NCBI GenBank assembly: GCA_963749535.1
Contig: CAVVNF010000018.1
Span: 1 to 64,000 of the forward strand
Length of the DNA stretch: 64,000 nucleotides
Direction of reading: 5' to 3'
DNA from: Chersky-299 sp963749535
GTDB taxonomy: Bacteria > Actinomycetota > Thermoleophilia > RBG-16-64-13
Shown: one piece after another, positions 8,781 through 19,505 of the stretch
How positions within the stretch are numbered: position 1 is the stretch's first letter
Layout of the letters: each line of letters starts with the position of its first letter
Notes under the pieces: model-generated
Databases searched by the model: none
The model's input: only the letters and a program-made list of their open reading frames with translations
Told to the model about the DNA's origin: nothing
Translations under genes and position numbers: made by a program

Positions 8781-10954
8781 GCGGCCTGGAACATCTCAAG
8801 CAAGAGCGGCCCATCGTTGAGGAGCTTGCCCGCCGGGGCCATCGGCATGTGAGTAAGTTCGGCCGGCAGGTGACGTTCCGCTGTCCATTTCCCGACCATG
8901 AGGACACCGAGCCCAGCTTCGTCGTGTACACCGATACGAACACCTTCCGCTGCTACGGGAGTTGCGGCAGGCATGGCTCGGTGCTGGACCTCGTCATGGG
9001 CCTCGAAGCGGTGGAGCTGAAAGAAGCGGTGCGGATCCTCGGGGGCAACGTTCATGATCTAAACAGCCACAACGATGCCACACCCCGAAAGCGCGCCGAC
9101 AATGAACCCCCGGTTTCCCCTCCGGTGAAGGCTGTTACACCATTACACCTCGGTGGCGGCATCACCCTAGAGCAGCTCGGTGCAGCGAAAAAGTTGGAAA
9201 CGAGCTTCCTGGAGAGTCTGGGATGCCGTAACAGCAAGCGTAACGGCGTAGCGCACGTGACCATCCCCTACTACAGCGAGACCGGGGAAACCCTCTCGGT
9301 GAGGTCGCGTCTTGCGCCCACTGGAGGGCGCTTCCGCTGGCGAGCGGGCGACAAGGTGCACCTCTATGGACTTGACCGCCTGGACTCCGCCCACGAGCGC
9401 GGCTGGGTGCTCCTTGTCGAGGGCGAGTCGGACTGCTGGACCTGCTGGCAGCATGGACTACCCGCCCTGGGGATCCCCGGAAAGACCACCTGGCGCAGTG
9501 AATGGGTCGCCAAGTTGGCCGGGTTGGACACATACGTGTGGCGGGAGCCGGATGCAGAGGACCTGGTGGAGCGCATGGCCCCGGACCTGCCCAACCTCCG
9601 GGTGATCGTCGCTCCCCAGGGCACCAAGGATCTCTCCGAAGCACACCTTGCCGGACAAGACGTGGTCGCCTTGATTGACCAACTGCGAGCGAGAGCCCCG
9701 CGGGCTAGTGAGGTACTCCGCGAACGCTTAGACGGTGAACTCGCCGATGTCATGGAGAGAGCCAGAGCGGTCCTGGAGGCCACCGACCCGCTGGAGCTGG
9801 TGAGCAGCGCTATTCGGGCACAAGGCTACGGGGGAGACCTCAAGCCGGCGGAACTTACCTACATTGCCTGTACTGGCAGGGTACTCGCAATGCGACGGGG
9901 ATCTATGCCCGCTCACCTCCTGCTGCTGGGCCCGGCCTCCGCCGGCAAGAGCTTCACCAAGAATATCGCCTTGCGGCTGATGCCACAGGAGGCCTACCAC
10001 GAGATTGACGCCGGATCCCCGCGGGTGCTCATTTACGACGACGCCCCTCTGGAGCATCGGGTGCTCGTCTTCGGGGAGGCGGACTCCCTACCCGCCGGCG
10101 AAGACAATCCAGCCGCGTCCGCTGTCCGCAACCTCTGTCAAGACCATCACCTCCACTACAAGGTGACCGTGCGCGACGCGGAGACGGGCGACTACATCGT
10201 GCGCGATGTACGCAAGCCCGGACCGACCACGCTCGTGACCACGGCGGTGAGGCGCCTCGGGCCCCAGCTCGACACCCGTCTTTTCATCCTGGAAGTGCCC
10301 GATGATCAGAGCCAGATCGGAAGTGCACTCCGGGCACAGGCCGCTCTTGAATTACAAGGGGGAATCCCGGACCCGGATCCGGCCCTCATCGCCTATCAGC
10401 TCTACCTGCAGCTCCGTGCTCCGTGGGATGTGGTCGTGCCCTTCGCAGACCAGCTGGCGGAACATATCGCTCGGCAACCGATGGAAAGTCGAGTCGTTCG
10501 GGACTACGCCAGGTTGCTCACACTCATCAAGGCCGTCGCTGTGCTCCGTCACCACCACCGCCAGCGGGATGAACGAAGCCGACTGGTGGCCGAACCTGCC
10601 GACTACATCAAAGTTTACGAGCTGGTGGGAGAGGTCTACAAGGCAAGCGCCACGGGCGCCAGTCGCGGGGTGCGGGAAGCGGTTGAGGCGGCGTCAGAGC
10701 TGCTGATGGAGCAGCAGGCGCCAGTTACAGTCAGCCAAATAGCCGCCCAACGCGGATGGTCAAAAATGGCCGCCTCCCGCAGAGTGGCAGCGGCTCTCAA
10801 AGGCGGCTGGCTCACCAACTCAGAGACCAGACGGGGATACCCCTACCATTTGGGCATCGGAGAACCGTTACCATCAGAAACCGGCTTGTTACCGCCAGAA
10901 TCGCTGAGGTGTAACACCGTAACGGTCGCTACCGCCGAGAAGACTCTGGTATGA
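8777..10954 (+). CDS. Primase-helicase replication protein (CHC2 zinc finger, TOPRIM-like, AAA+)
   Basis: This 725-residue protein probably starts replication of the element. Residues about 35-70 form a CHC2-type zinc-binding domain (FRCPFPDHED, then FRCYGSCGRHGS) as in DnaG primases. A TOPRIM-like segment follows (VLLVEGESDCWT near residue 213, and LRVIVAPQGTKD). The middle holds a P-loop ATPase: GPASAGKSFTKN near residue 385 (Walker A), with LVFGEADSLP as a likely Walker B. The C-terminus contains a winged-helix-like segment (VSQIAAQRGWSKMAASRRVA). The fusion is typical of phage, satellite and integrative-element replication proteins. The 2.2 kb frame is intact and overlaps both neighbours by ATGA. 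Confidence 0.85.
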   Translation: MSGLEHLKQERPIVEELARRGHRHVSKFGRQVTFRCPFPDHEDTEPSFVVYTDTNTFRCYGSCGRHGSVLDLVMGLEAVELKEAVRILGGNVHDLNSHNDATPRKRADNEPPVSPPVKAVTPLHLGGGITLEQLGAAKKLETSFLESLGCRNSKRNGVAHVTIPYYSETGETLSVRSRLAPTGGRFRWRAGDKVHLYGLDRLDSAHERGWVLLVEGESDCWTCWQHGLPALGIPGKTTWRSEWVAKLAGLDTYVWREPDAEDLVERMAPDLPNLRVIVAPQGTKDLSEAHLAGQDVVALIDQLRARAPRASEVLRERLDGELADVMERARAVLEATDPLELVSSAIRAQGYGGDLKPAELTYIACTGRVLAMRRGSMPAHLLLLGPASAGKSFTKNIALRLMPQEAYHEIDAGSPRVLIYDDAPLEHRVLVFGEADSLPAGEDNPAASAVRNLCQDHHLHYKVTVRDAETGDYIVRDVRKPGPTTLVTTAVRRLGPQLDTRLFILEVPDDQSQIGSALRAQAALELQGGIPDPDPALIAYQLYLQLRAPWDVVVPFADQLAEHIARQPMESRVVRDYARLLTLIKAVAVLRHHHRQRDERSRLVAEPADYIKVYELVGEVYKASATGASRGVREAVEAASELLMEQQAPVTVSQIAAQRGWSKMAASRRVAAALKGGWLTNSETRRGYPYHLGIGEPLPSETGLLPPESLRCNTVTVATAEKTLV

Positions 10955-11136
10955 AAGTTGATCTTGCCCCTGATGTTCTTGATTCCTGCCGGTGCCGGTT
11001 TGCCCTGCTCAGTCGCGCAGGCGAGAACGTGAAACTTGAGCCTCTCTTCCCCGAAGACTTCCCAAAAACGCGAGAGCTGGTCGAACAGATACGTCGCCAT
11101 AAGGGCGACATCCTCGGCGCTCGCGGACGTTGTTGA
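10951..11136 (+). CDS. Small hypothetical protein coupled to the primase
   Basis: A 61-residue frame whose ATG overlaps the primase-helicase stop (ATGA, 10951-10954). It contains two Cys close together (SCRC) and a charged helix (TRELVEQIRRHKGD). No family is recognised; overlap with a strong gene is the main support. Confidence 0.4.
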   Translation: MKVDLAPDVLDSCRCRFALLSRAGENVKLEPLFPEDFPKTRELVEQIRRHKGDILGARGRC

Positions 11137-11150
11137 CGAAGAAGGATCAC

Positions 11151-12367
11151 ATGGCTGCCAAAACTAACAACCTGCAAGTGGAACACGTGCCCCTCGACCA
11201 ATTACGCCCCGACCCCACAAACCCCCGCCATATACCTCAAGCCGAGCTTGAGGCTCTCACCCGAAGCATTTCCGAGTTCGGACTGGTGGATCCGATCATC
11301 GCGAGAGCCGAGGACAAGACGGTGATCGGCGGACACCAGAGATTGCTCGCGGCCAGGAAGCTCGGACTGAAGACAGTGCCGGTCATCTTCCTCGACATCA
11401 GCAAGGAGAAGGCCCGGCTGCTGAACGTAGCCCTGAACAAGATCCGCGGCGACTTCGACCACGAACTGCTCGCCCGACTGCTCGCCGACCTGTCGGAGAC
11501 TCCTGAGCTGGACCTCACCCTGACTGGTTTTGACGACAAGGAGATCAAGCAGCTCCTCAAAGGTCTTGAGGCTCGAGAGAAGACGAGACCGGCCGGAGAC
11601 CTTCGACTTAGACGACGCCCTGAGGAAGGCATACGAGAGCCCACGAGCCAAACTTGGCGACTTCTTCCAGCTAGGCGAGCACCGGGTGCTCTGCGGAGAT
11701 GCGACAAAGAGCGAGGACATCCAGCGGCTGATGAATGGCTCCACAGCCGCTATGGCCTTCACCGATCCCCCCTACAACGTCTCTCTGGGTGACCACGGAG
11801 GAAAGCAACAAGGCCAAAGCCGTCGGCGCCTTCAGGAACGACTCCATGGCACCCGAAGCCTGGGAGGCCTTCTGCCGAGGCTGGGCCGCTCAGCTTCTCG
11901 CCGCTGTAAATGGTTGTTCATATGTTTGCATGTCGACCAAGGAGTGGCCCACGGTCTCCCGAATCCTGGCTGAGGCGGGCGGCCACTGGAGCGACACCAT
12001 CATCTGGGAGAAGGACCGTTTCGTGCTCGGGCGCTCCGACTACCAACGAGGGTACGAGCCCATCTGGTACGGCTGGCGGGAAGGAGCCGAGCATCACTTC
12101 GCCGGCGGCCGGGACCAGTCGGACATCTGGAAGATCGAGCGGCCTTCGGACTCTCCCCTCCACCCCACCATGAAACCTCTGCCCCTGATCGAGCGAGCCA
12201 TCGAGAACTCCTCGAAGCCAGGAGACGTCGTCCTGGACCTCTTCCTGGGATCAGGATCGACCCTGATCGCCGCGGAACGAACCGGCCGCGTCTGCTACGG
12301 CATGGAGCTGGACCCACACTATTGTTCCATCGTGATCGCCCGCTGGGAGGCTTTCACGCGGGCATAA
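11151..12367 (+). CDS. ParB-domain adenine/cytosine-N DNA methyltransferase (frameshifted)
   Basis: The protein joins an N-terminal ParB/Srx nuclease-like domain to a DNA amino-methyltransferase. ATG 11151 follows GAAGGA. The ParB part has LDQLRPDPTNPR and TVIGGHQRLLAARKLG. After a break near 11578, GDFFQLGEHRVLCGDAT leads to the catalytic motif IV DPPYNV. After a second break near 11790 the frame ends with FLGSGSTLIAAERTGR (SAM-binding motif I). Motif IV precedes motif I, the beta-class order. No restriction enzyme is adjacent, so it is likely an orphan methyltransferase of the element, used for protection or regulation. Such ParB-methyltransferase fusions are common on phages and integrative elements. 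Confidence 0.8.
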
Positions 12368-12428
12368 GGCGGAGAAGGTGAGGGCCTGATGCTCCAGCTA
12401 GCCCCCCTCATCAAGCAGAGGTGGACCG

Positions 12429-12881
12429 ATGGTGAACAACCGGGGCTGCACGTTCGTCATGCCCGATGGCCGACTCTGCGGCGCCTCTGCTCTGCGGGGC
12501 GAGGACTACTGCCTCTTTCACTCCCCCGACCACGCCGAGGAAGCGGCCGAGGCCCGAGGCTGGGCGGGCTCAGGCGCCGCAAAGAACGAGACCGTCGCCG
12601 GCGCTTATGAGTTTGCAGGGGCTGGGCACGGTGCCCGGACATCCGCGTCTGATCGAGGTGGCGGCCGTGGACACCTCTGGCGCTGGAGAACTCGGTGGCC
12701 CGGAACCGCACCCTCGCCTACTCTAAGCCAGTCCGCCCTCAAGTGCCTGGAGCAGGGAGAGCTGGAGGAGCGGCTGGAGATGCTGGAAGCGGCCCTTAGG
12801 AGCCGGGACGCCCTCCCCGCCTTCCGACTTCGACCTGGACCTCGACCTCGAAGAAGACGCCGATCCCAAGGAGCTACTGCC
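12429..12881 (+). CDS. Small Cys/His putative zinc-binding protein of mobile elements (frameshifted)
   Basis: ATG 12429 begins MVNNRGCTFVMPDGRLCGA, then YCLFHSPDHAEEAAEA. The C...C...CxxxH spacing suggests a small zinc-binding head. In neighbouring frames the expected continuation RLGGLRRRKE, YEFAGLGTVP-like and ALKCLEQGELEERLEMLEAA segments follow, with breaks near 12560, 12625 and 12725. I know this kind of protein from actinobacterial and related genomes and mobile elements, without a defined role. It precedes another unknown gene by one start codon at 12882. Confidence 0.5.
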
Positions 12882-14235
12882 ATGACCCTGGCCAAACGCC
12901 TCGATGACCTGGAACACAACCTCACCCCCAAGGAGCTCGTCATCAGCTGGATGCGGGAAGCCCACAGCTACCACTCCTACGTCGGCTACGGCAAGTACCT
13001 CCACACCCAGCCCGACGAGGCCTACCCCCTCTTTCGCATGCCCAAGGCCAACGGAGAGGCGACGAGGGCTCGGCTCAAGGGAAGGACCGAAGCGGAGATC
13101 CACGAGGCCATCCGCCGAGGGGAGAAGAATCTCCTCTTCCTCTACCACCTGCACAACCAGGTGAACGAACGCCTGATCTTTGAGACGGAGGCGCTCAACC
13201 TGCGGGTGGCCCTGCTCTGCGCCCTCCTCTGTGACCTGCTCTTCCAGGTGGAGGTGAGCGACCATTACCTTTGCCTCTCCCGCCGTCTGCAAGAGGAGTG
13301 GGCCTATCCTCTGGATCCGGAGACGGCCCAGGCGGTGTGCCGCCGCGGAGAGCTACGGGGTGGAGACCTGGCGGGAGGTGGAGGAAGGATACCTAATCCA
13401 GGGCTGGCTGGACGAACAACTAAAGCGCGAAGGACATGTCGAGCTGCCCTGGGCGGCCGGTCTCGCCCGGGGAGACATCGCTCCCCGGCCGCGCTTCCGG
13501 ATTCCCACCCTGGAGGAGATCCGGCCCTGCTTTGCCAACGAAGAGACCTACCAAGCCTTCCTTGGGGCCAGCGACTACAACTGCGGCTTCGCCGACGTCA
13601 CCGATGCGCAGTATGAGGAGCGTGCGGAGGCTCTGGAGGCGGCCCTTAAGAAGTCTGGTCGAAGAAGGCCGGTGGAGAAGGGCACGGTCCTTCGCCTGGA
13701 GAGCGTCCCTCACGAGTTCCTCAAAGACGCTCCCCTTCTTGAGAACGAATGGATCGACCGCCATGTTGTTGCTCTGGCCGAGTGGGGAGCGCTCCTTGCC
13801 CGGCGGGGCTTCCGGCTGGAGCCGGCCAAAGACGACCACATGCTGGCCTATAGCCGCACTCGTGGAGACCAAGACCGGCCAGGAGGTGGAGACCGGGAGA
13901 CCCCAGGATCCAGCGCCTGCGGGCCGAGGCGCAAGACCCGCCTGGAAGCCTTCCCGGGGCGGACCCGAACCATCGAGGGTCGCCCCTATCTGTCGCTCTC
14001 CGACTACCTGGCCTGGAAGGGCCGCGGGGTGAAGGGCGATCTTAAGCAGAACATTCAGTCCGGGTTCGTGCGACAGTCCTTCAACGATTGGGTGGAAAGC
14101 CAAGGTACTGGGGCGACACTGGCGGGAGTGTCGGTGGAGGTCATCCACTCCTGGTCGGCAGACTTTCCCCGGGAGGTGGTCCCGGAGGCGAAGCTTCCCC
14201 AGAAGCTCGGAACCCGCCGGGAGCTGCTTGGATGA
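12882..14235 (+). CDS. Unknown element protein (frameshifted)
   Basis: ATG 12882 has AAGGAG seven bases upstream. The intact first part (MTLAKRLDDLEHNL, ISWMREAHSYHSYVGYGKYL) runs to about 13340. A frame change leads to WREVEEGYLIQGWLDEQLK and AKDDHMLAYS. Another near 13855-13900 leads to FPGRTRTIEGRPYLSLSDYL and GKAPY-free tail ELLG. The reconstructed protein is about 450 residues, largely helical with many Trp and Tyr, and lacks transmembrane segments. No catalytic motif is recognised. It may continue into the next frame; the two are listed separately because the junction is unclear. Confidence 0.45.
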
Positions 14236-14741
14236 CCTGGGGCGTCACCTCACCTTCCAGGGGATGATCCACCCCGGGACCGATTCGGCCCTCAGGCACA
14301 CCGAGCACTTCCGCAAGCACGCCCAGACGTGGCCGGACTTGGCCCGGGAGACCGACGAGACAGGTGCGGGTCTATCTGGAGGCGGAGAATCTCCTCTCCC
14401 GGCGCTACTTCAGCGGTGAGGACATCTACTTTCCCGCCTCGCGTGAGGAACTCTCTTCCCTGCTCGCCTCGGTCAAGGAGTCGCAGGACCACTACCTGCA
14501 GTTTGTGGCCCCGGAGCTTAGCCGGGGGCAGGATGAGAAGACGGACGGAAAGGAAGGCAAGGACGGCCAGGATACCGAGGAGCTGGCCGAGCAGAGGCTC
14601 ACGGCGAAACGAGCCAGGGACTATGCCGGCCAGCTCGTGGTCCTGGCCAAGGCCGAAGCCCTCACCGACCTGGGCGAGAAGAACCAGGGCGTCCGCTTGG
14701 TGGAGAGGTGGTTGCGCGAAGAGGCGGGCTGGGACTTCTGA
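14228..14741 (+). CDS. Unknown charged protein, possibly the C-terminus of the preceding gene
   Basis: A TTG at 14228 begins LDDLGRHLTFQGMIHPG, and a frame change near 14362 continues with VRVYLEAENLLSRRYFSGED to a stop at 14741. The C-terminal 120 residues are strongly charged and probably coiled or helical (KTDGKEGKDGQDTEELAEQR). Overlap with the upstream stop suggests coupling, or one continuous polypeptide interrupted by an indel. No family is recognised. Confidence 0.4.
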
Positions 14742-14748
14742 GACTGCC

Positions 14749-14921
14749 TTACCGGAAGAGTCCGCGCATGAGGGTGCGACCCAGCAGCTTGCCCACCCCG
14801 CGCCTGGCGATCCGACGGGAGACGCGCCCGGTCCGGACCGCTCGGACGTCACCCAGGATGCGGGCGCTGCGGTAGAGGATCTGCGGACCTTGGGGATGGT
14901 GAGACCTTTTCTGCGAGCCAT
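14749..14921 (-). CDS. Very small basic protein (one frameshift)
   Basis: ATG 14921 has an excellent RBS (GAAGGAGATACCAAC upstream). The start MARRKGLTIPKVRR joins, after one indel near 14875, to ILYRSARILGDVRAVRTGRV and ends GRTLMRGLFR, about 57 residues. The Arg-rich sequence could bind nucleic acid. Similar short MARR-type proteins occur on actinobacterial mobile elements, to my knowledge without assigned function. It points toward the plus-strand element genes from the right. Confidence 0.5.
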
Positions 14922-15160
14922 GTTGGTATCTCCTTCGGCCTGGCGATCCGACGACTTTGCGCAGCCGCGCACGTCTCAATCATAGGTCGACCTCCGGACA
15001 GACTGGCGAGCATTGAGACTCGGGCAGAAGGCGGCTATCAGCCCGTACCCGCCGACACGATGGCTCGCAGCCCGGCGCCGGCGGGCCTCCCCCATACCGG
15101 ATCCGACCTCGGCCTACTCGCTCTAGGCTCGAAGGCCGGCGGAGTCGCGCGTAGGCTTTC

Positions 15161-16713
15161 TTAGTTGATGATCTTGACCGGCGTTCCTACATAGACGCGG
15201 GTGTACAAGTCCTCGACATGGGGCACCCGCATACGGATGCAGCCGTGAGAGCCATGCGAACCAATCGACAAAGGCCCCTTGGTCCCGTGGATGCCCACCC
15301 GGGGAACGGAGAGCCACATCACCCGAGCCTGGAGAGGATCACTTGGCCCGGGGCCGATCGGCTCGGCGCCGGCGGCCCAGGACGAGTCGGGCGGATACCA
15401 GGTGGGGTCGACCTGCTTGGAAATGATGACGAAGTTGCCGACGGGCGTAGGCCAAGCGGGCTGCCCGACCGCCACCGTATAGGTCTTCACCAGTTTGCTT
15501 CCTTCGTAGAGGGAGAGCTGGCACGTGGCCCGGTCGACCACGATGAGCCCCAGGAGGCCTTGGGCAGTGTCCTTGTCTAGTCCGGTGGCGACCGCGAGTC
15601 CCTGGGCCTGCTCGTAGGCGTTCACTGCTTCTTGTGTGGCCGCGTCAAACACGCCGCTCGGCTTACCTTTGAAGAAGCCCTTGCTTACGAGAATCTGCTG
15701 GAGTAGCGTCACTTCCGCTCCCACCGCCCCGCTCGTGAGATTCGCACTCCCCAAGGTTGCCCCGGTGTTGACCAAGAAGGATTGGGTGAAGCTAGCCGTG
15801 TGACCTCCGGCGTTCGTCATCTGCACCTGGAGCTCATGCTGCCCTTCGGCAAGGCCTGCCGCGGATATCTGGTAGGACTGGCCAGGAAGGTTCGAGGTCG
15901 CCTGGTCCGCTGCGCTTCCAACGGCGACCAGCGGCACGGGCTCTCCATCAAGGGTGGCCGAGGTGACGAGCTTGTCGGGGAAGAGATCCTTCACCGTCAG
16001 GTCCACCGTGCCTGAAGCCTGCTTCCAGGTGGCTCCCGGCCAGGTGCCGAGACTCACTACCGGACTATCCAATTCGGCCAGAACTGCCATTGCTTGGTCG
16101 AGCTGTTGCCAGCGAGATCAGTGGCCGTGATTCCCAGCTGGTGCGTGCCCTGAGTCACGTTGAGCACCGTCTCCGCGGACTCCGACTGAACCGTGAGGGG
16201 CACTTCCTTCCCGTCGAGCGTGAGCGTCGCCGTCTTGACCGGCTCGTTGAAAGAGGCTAGAACGTGAAAGGTGGCTCCGCCGACACTGGTCAGGGGAGAA
16301 GGCGCGGTGATCGAGATCGGGCGGGACGGTGTCGACCACGAAGCCAGTGGACATCACGATGCGTCGCGAGAAGACATCGCTTGAGCTGTAGGTGAGGCTA
16401 GCCGTGTGTTGACCGTCCGGGATGGTGAGGTCGGCGGTCACGAGGTCTGACCCCAACGAAAGCTCAGAAGAAGCAATCTCGGTGCCGTCGACCAGGAGGG
16501 AATCTGCCCCCTTCCTGGCCGGTAGCCGGGGAGCGATGCGGAGAGGACGACCGAATGGGAGACGAGATAGCTGCCGGAACGCGGGGAAAGAGAACCGAGC
16601 GCAACCGCTTGGGCGTGCTCGACCCCGACAAAACCGCCCCCCGCCGCAGCGACAATGAGAACGGCAATCCCCGTCCATCCCCACCAGCGCACTTTTCGCA
16701 ACCGACTGGTCAT
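15161..16713 (-). CDS. L,D-transpeptidase with Ig-like repeats and PG-binding domain (frameshifted)
   Basis: The protein cross-links peptidoglycan outside the cell. ATG 16713 has GGAGGAG upstream and starts MTSRLRKVRWWGWTGIAVLI, a membrane anchor. Bacterial Ig-like repeats (DGTEIASSELSLGSDL; TATLTLDGKEVP) follow, with breaks near 16520, 16330 and 16095. The last 309 residues are uninterrupted. They hold a peptidoglycan-binding_1 domain (VTLLQQILVSKGFFKGKPSG) and a YkuD domain ending VGIHGTKGP and SHGSHGCIRM, where the Cys is the nucleophile and the His pair completes the site. The full length would be about 515 residues, usual for actinobacterial LDTs. Confidence 0.85.
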
Positions 16714-16980
16714 GCCTATCTCCTCCCGGTATCAGGCCCCGCGTGTTCCTTCTGTCGGAGATACCGGTAACCGCAATTACCTGCTCTCGCCTGTGGCCGA
16801 TAACAATAGCAGGAGCAACGCCAAGGGGCGGACCCGGACCATCGCTATGGCAAGATCGTGTGCCCCTGATTTGCGTGTGACCCAGTTCAAGTCTGAAGTC
16901 ACGCGTTCCGCTTCTGACCGCCAAGCAATGGATGCTTGGGCCCTCCCCCCAATCGCCATCCTCGTCTCGCATCTGTCGAG

Positions 16981-19251
16981 TCAGTCCTGGTTGTCAGTAG
17001 CCTGCGGCTCCAAGTGGACCTCGCCCGGGATGGGAGCGTTCTTCACATCCCTACTCTCTTCCTTGGCTGATCTCTTGCGCTTCCGCCATCCGACCAAGCG
17101 CCAGATGCCGATGCCCATGAGCACGAGCCAGCCGATAACTTCCAGGATTTGGCCCAGGTCGTTCGCGTTTGTGCGCCCATAGTAGAGCGTCACGTGGCTC
17201 TGCGTGGGGATGACCATCATGAATGAGGGAGACACCAGATACGGACCCTCGGCCCCTTTCACGTGCCAGTTGGGGAAGTAGGAGATCTTGATCCAGTGCG
17301 GCACGCCGATGGCGGTCGTGTCGAAGGTCAGGGTGTCGTCTGTAAGTTGAACGTTGGAGACCACACCGCTGGTCTTGGTGGGAGTCACTGGCGGTTTCGT
17401 TACCTCGCCCGGAGAGACCGACTTGAACTGTTTGAGGGCCGACTGCCCCTGGTCCCAAACCAAAGGAGTGGTGAGGTCAGCCGGATTCTCGTACCAATTC
17501 AAGGCTAAGTCCCGCCAGTTCCCCTGCGGGACGCTCAGGCGAACGGGCTCGTTCTGCATCACCTGCACGTAACCGGTGGCCCCGGCGATGCGGAAGATGT
17601 CGTAGTCGCCGAAGGTGGCGAGAAGGGTAGCCCGCGGATCGGCCTTCACCGCGCTGGTCACCTGGGGGGAGACCGTCAGCAGGTAAGGGATGTTCATCAG
17701 TTGCAGGTGAGTAAGGCCATTAGGAATGTCCAGAGGGGGGTAGCTTATGCCGCTGATGGCGTCGCTGGGCTCCTCGGACAGCTCCGCTTGATTGATGAAA
17801 TGGAAGGGAGCGGTAAAGGACGCCTCCATGAGGGTTCCTTCCATGGTCGGCTGGGCGACTCCATCGCCGTTTTCCGCGTCCAGCTCGGTCCAGTAGGGGA
17901 TAAGCTCGAAGGCCCTCTCCGTCCCGAAGTCGTTTATCGTCGCGGAGTGCTCCACCATCACTCGGCCTGGGGGCAGACTGGCGATGAAGTTGTTGATCTG
18001 CTGGTACTGACTATACGTGGACTTGCCTTCATAGCCCGTGTAGTTCCATTTGATCCACGAGGCCGCCGTGCCACTCGTGAAAACCACGACCAGGCCGAGT
18101 GCGATCGCGACTAACGGGACATAGATCCTTCGGGCGGTGATACCTCTCACCCGGAACAGATCGCGGACGACGACCGTGAATGGACGGATGAGCCACACGG
18201 CAGCGTAAGCGGCCCACAAGTAGAGCGAGAACCAGAAGAATGGCATTACCCGGGCGTTCCAGAGGCGCCCGTTAGGCAGGACGTATATCAACACAAGCGA
18301 GACAAAGGTGATCCAAGCCAAGGGGAGGAGGCGCTTGTCTTTCCGCCCCACCGCATAGGCCATGCCAACCAGCCCGAGCCCGGCCACCGGAAGGAAAGCG
18401 GTGGGCAGCAGATCATGCAAAGAGTGGAGCTGGGTCCAGGCCATCTTCGCCGACCACTTAAGGTCGACAAGGAAGGGTATGCTCCAAAAGGCGGTGAGGG
18501 CAAAGCCCACCGCGCCAACACTCATCAGATAGAGCAAGGCGCGCCGGCGCCAGTGCACCAGTAGGAGACCCCACACCAGGAACACCAGCACGAACGTGGT
18601 CACGATGTGCGAAAGGACGATGACAAGAACGAGCAGGCAGTTGACCACAAACAGCCAGTCGAACTTGGATCCTCGCTCCATGGCCTTGTGCATGGTCCCC
18701 AAGAATAGGAAGCACAGGGAGAAGCTCAGCATGTAGCTGAACTCACCGGCCAGGGTGCTGAGAATGTTCCCGCCGTAGTATCGAGAAGCTTGAAATAGGA
18801 AAAGAAACAGCAGCGCAAATACAGCCGCAAGCACCGGGTACGGGCGCCGGATGCGAAGCAGGCGAGCAAAGGCATAGGCCACAGCGGGCAGCGCGAAAAC
18901 GCCCAGGACGGTCACGAGCTTGAACGCGATCTGGTAGGGAATGATCCAGTGAAGGACGGCGATAAGCAGGAAGGGGAAGGGGAAGTAGAAGGTGAACATG
19001 GGCATGCCCGCGTACCAGCCAGGAGCCCAGCCGGTCAACTTGAAGTGCGGGAGCAGATCCTGGATGAGGACCTGCATCGGGTAGTGGTAGGCGCCAGTGT
19101 CCCCCCCGCCCGTGGTGGTCAGGCTGAAAAGCAGATTGGGCCGGTAGAAGATAAAGAGAACGGCATAGATGGCGAGAAAGGCGATGAGCGTGGGAAGCCA
19201 ATCCCAGACGCCTTTGCGACCTACCGAGTCTTCGTAGTCGGAACCCCGCAT
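16981..19251 (-). CDS. Large membrane protein, GT-C / PTPS-related type
   Basis: The 756-residue protein starts at ATG 19251 behind GAAGGAGGGG. It has about 11-12 transmembrane helices in the first 400 residues and one near the C-terminus, before a charged tail. The extracytoplasmic loop after helix 1 contains TTTGGGDTGAYHYPMQVL, with the acidic residue expected in GT-C-fold, lipid-linked-sugar glycosyltransferases. The family is often annotated as 6-pyruvoyl-tetrahydropterin-synthase-related membrane protein. A periplasmic domain follows residue 400. A role in cell-envelope glycan assembly is likely but the substrate is unknown. The frame is intact. Confidence 0.7.
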   Translation of the reverse strand: MRGSDYEDSVGRKGVWDWLPTLIAFLAIYAVLFIFYRPNLLFSLTTTGGGDTGAYHYPMQVLIQDLLPHFKLTGWAPGWYAGMPMFTFYFPFPFLLIAVLHWIIPYQIAFKLVTVLGVFALPAVAYAFARLLRIRRPYPVLAAVFALLFLFLFQASRYYGGNILSTLAGEFSYMLSFSLCFLFLGTMHKAMERGSKFDWLFVVNCLLVLVIVLSHIVTTFVLVFLVWGLLLVHWRRRALLYLMSVGAVGFALTAFWSIPFLVDLKWSAKMAWTQLHSLHDLLPTAFLPVAGLGLVGMAYAVGRKDKRLLPLAWITFVSLVLIYVLPNGRLWNARVMPFFWFSLYLWAAYAAVWLIRPFTVVVRDLFRVRGITARRIYVPLVAIALGLVVVFTSGTAASWIKWNYTGYEGKSTYSQYQQINNFIASLPPGRVMVEHSATINDFGTERAFELIPYWTELDAENGDGVAQPTMEGTLMEASFTAPFHFINQAELSEEPSDAISGISYPPLDIPNGLTHLQLMNIPYLLTVSPQVTSAVKADPRATLLATFGDYDIFRIAGATGYVQVMQNEPVRLSVPQGNWRDLALNWYENPADLTTPLVWDQGQSALKQFKSVSPGEVTKPPVTPTKTSGVVSNVQLTDDTLTFDTTAIGVPHWIKISYFPNWHVKGAEGPYLVSPSFMMVIPTQSHVTLYYGRTNANDLGQILEVIGWLVLMGIGIWRLVGWRKRKRSAKEESRDVKNAPIPGEVHLEPQATDNQD

Positions 19252-19505
19252 TCCCCTCCTTCTAGAGCAATACGCGCCGCAGCGCCAGTCCCCCAGTCAT
19301 GGGCGATAGGGCGAAGGCTGCAGGAGCGAGGTTTCCCTCATCAACCCAGCCCGGCATGATAAATCGTGCCGCCCCGATGGCTCACGACTGTCCAGCGTGT
19401 TTCACCTAGCCCCCCCGGGGCCATGGCCTCATGCGCTTTCGCCTCGACCTGGCCTGACGCCGGCCAAGAAGTGCGTGGGCTGGAAGGGACCTCTTCTTCC
19501 CGGCA

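Larger units (their letters stand above)
5842..14921. mobile_element. Integrative element beside a tRNA-Phe fragment (right end unknown)
   Basis: The segment runs from the tRNA fragment through the integrase, divergent regulators, an excisionase-like protein, a primase-helicase, a ParB-domain methyltransferase and several unknown genes, to a small basic protein ending near 14921. Most genes in the plus-strand block overlap by ATGA. No capsid, terminase, relaxase or conjugation gene was recognised, so it resembles an integrative mobilizable element or phage satellite more than a full prophage. The right attachment site is not visible; 14921 is only the last element-like gene. Confidence 0.65.

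Noticed and set aside
13420..14148. 242-codon minus-strand frame in the element
   Set aside because: Antisense to the unknown plus-strand gene, which has the RBS and operon spacing.
19252..19505. Possible structured RNA (SRP-like or riboswitch)
   Set aside because: GC-rich short stems occur but none of the conserved SRP or riboswitch cores could be recognised.
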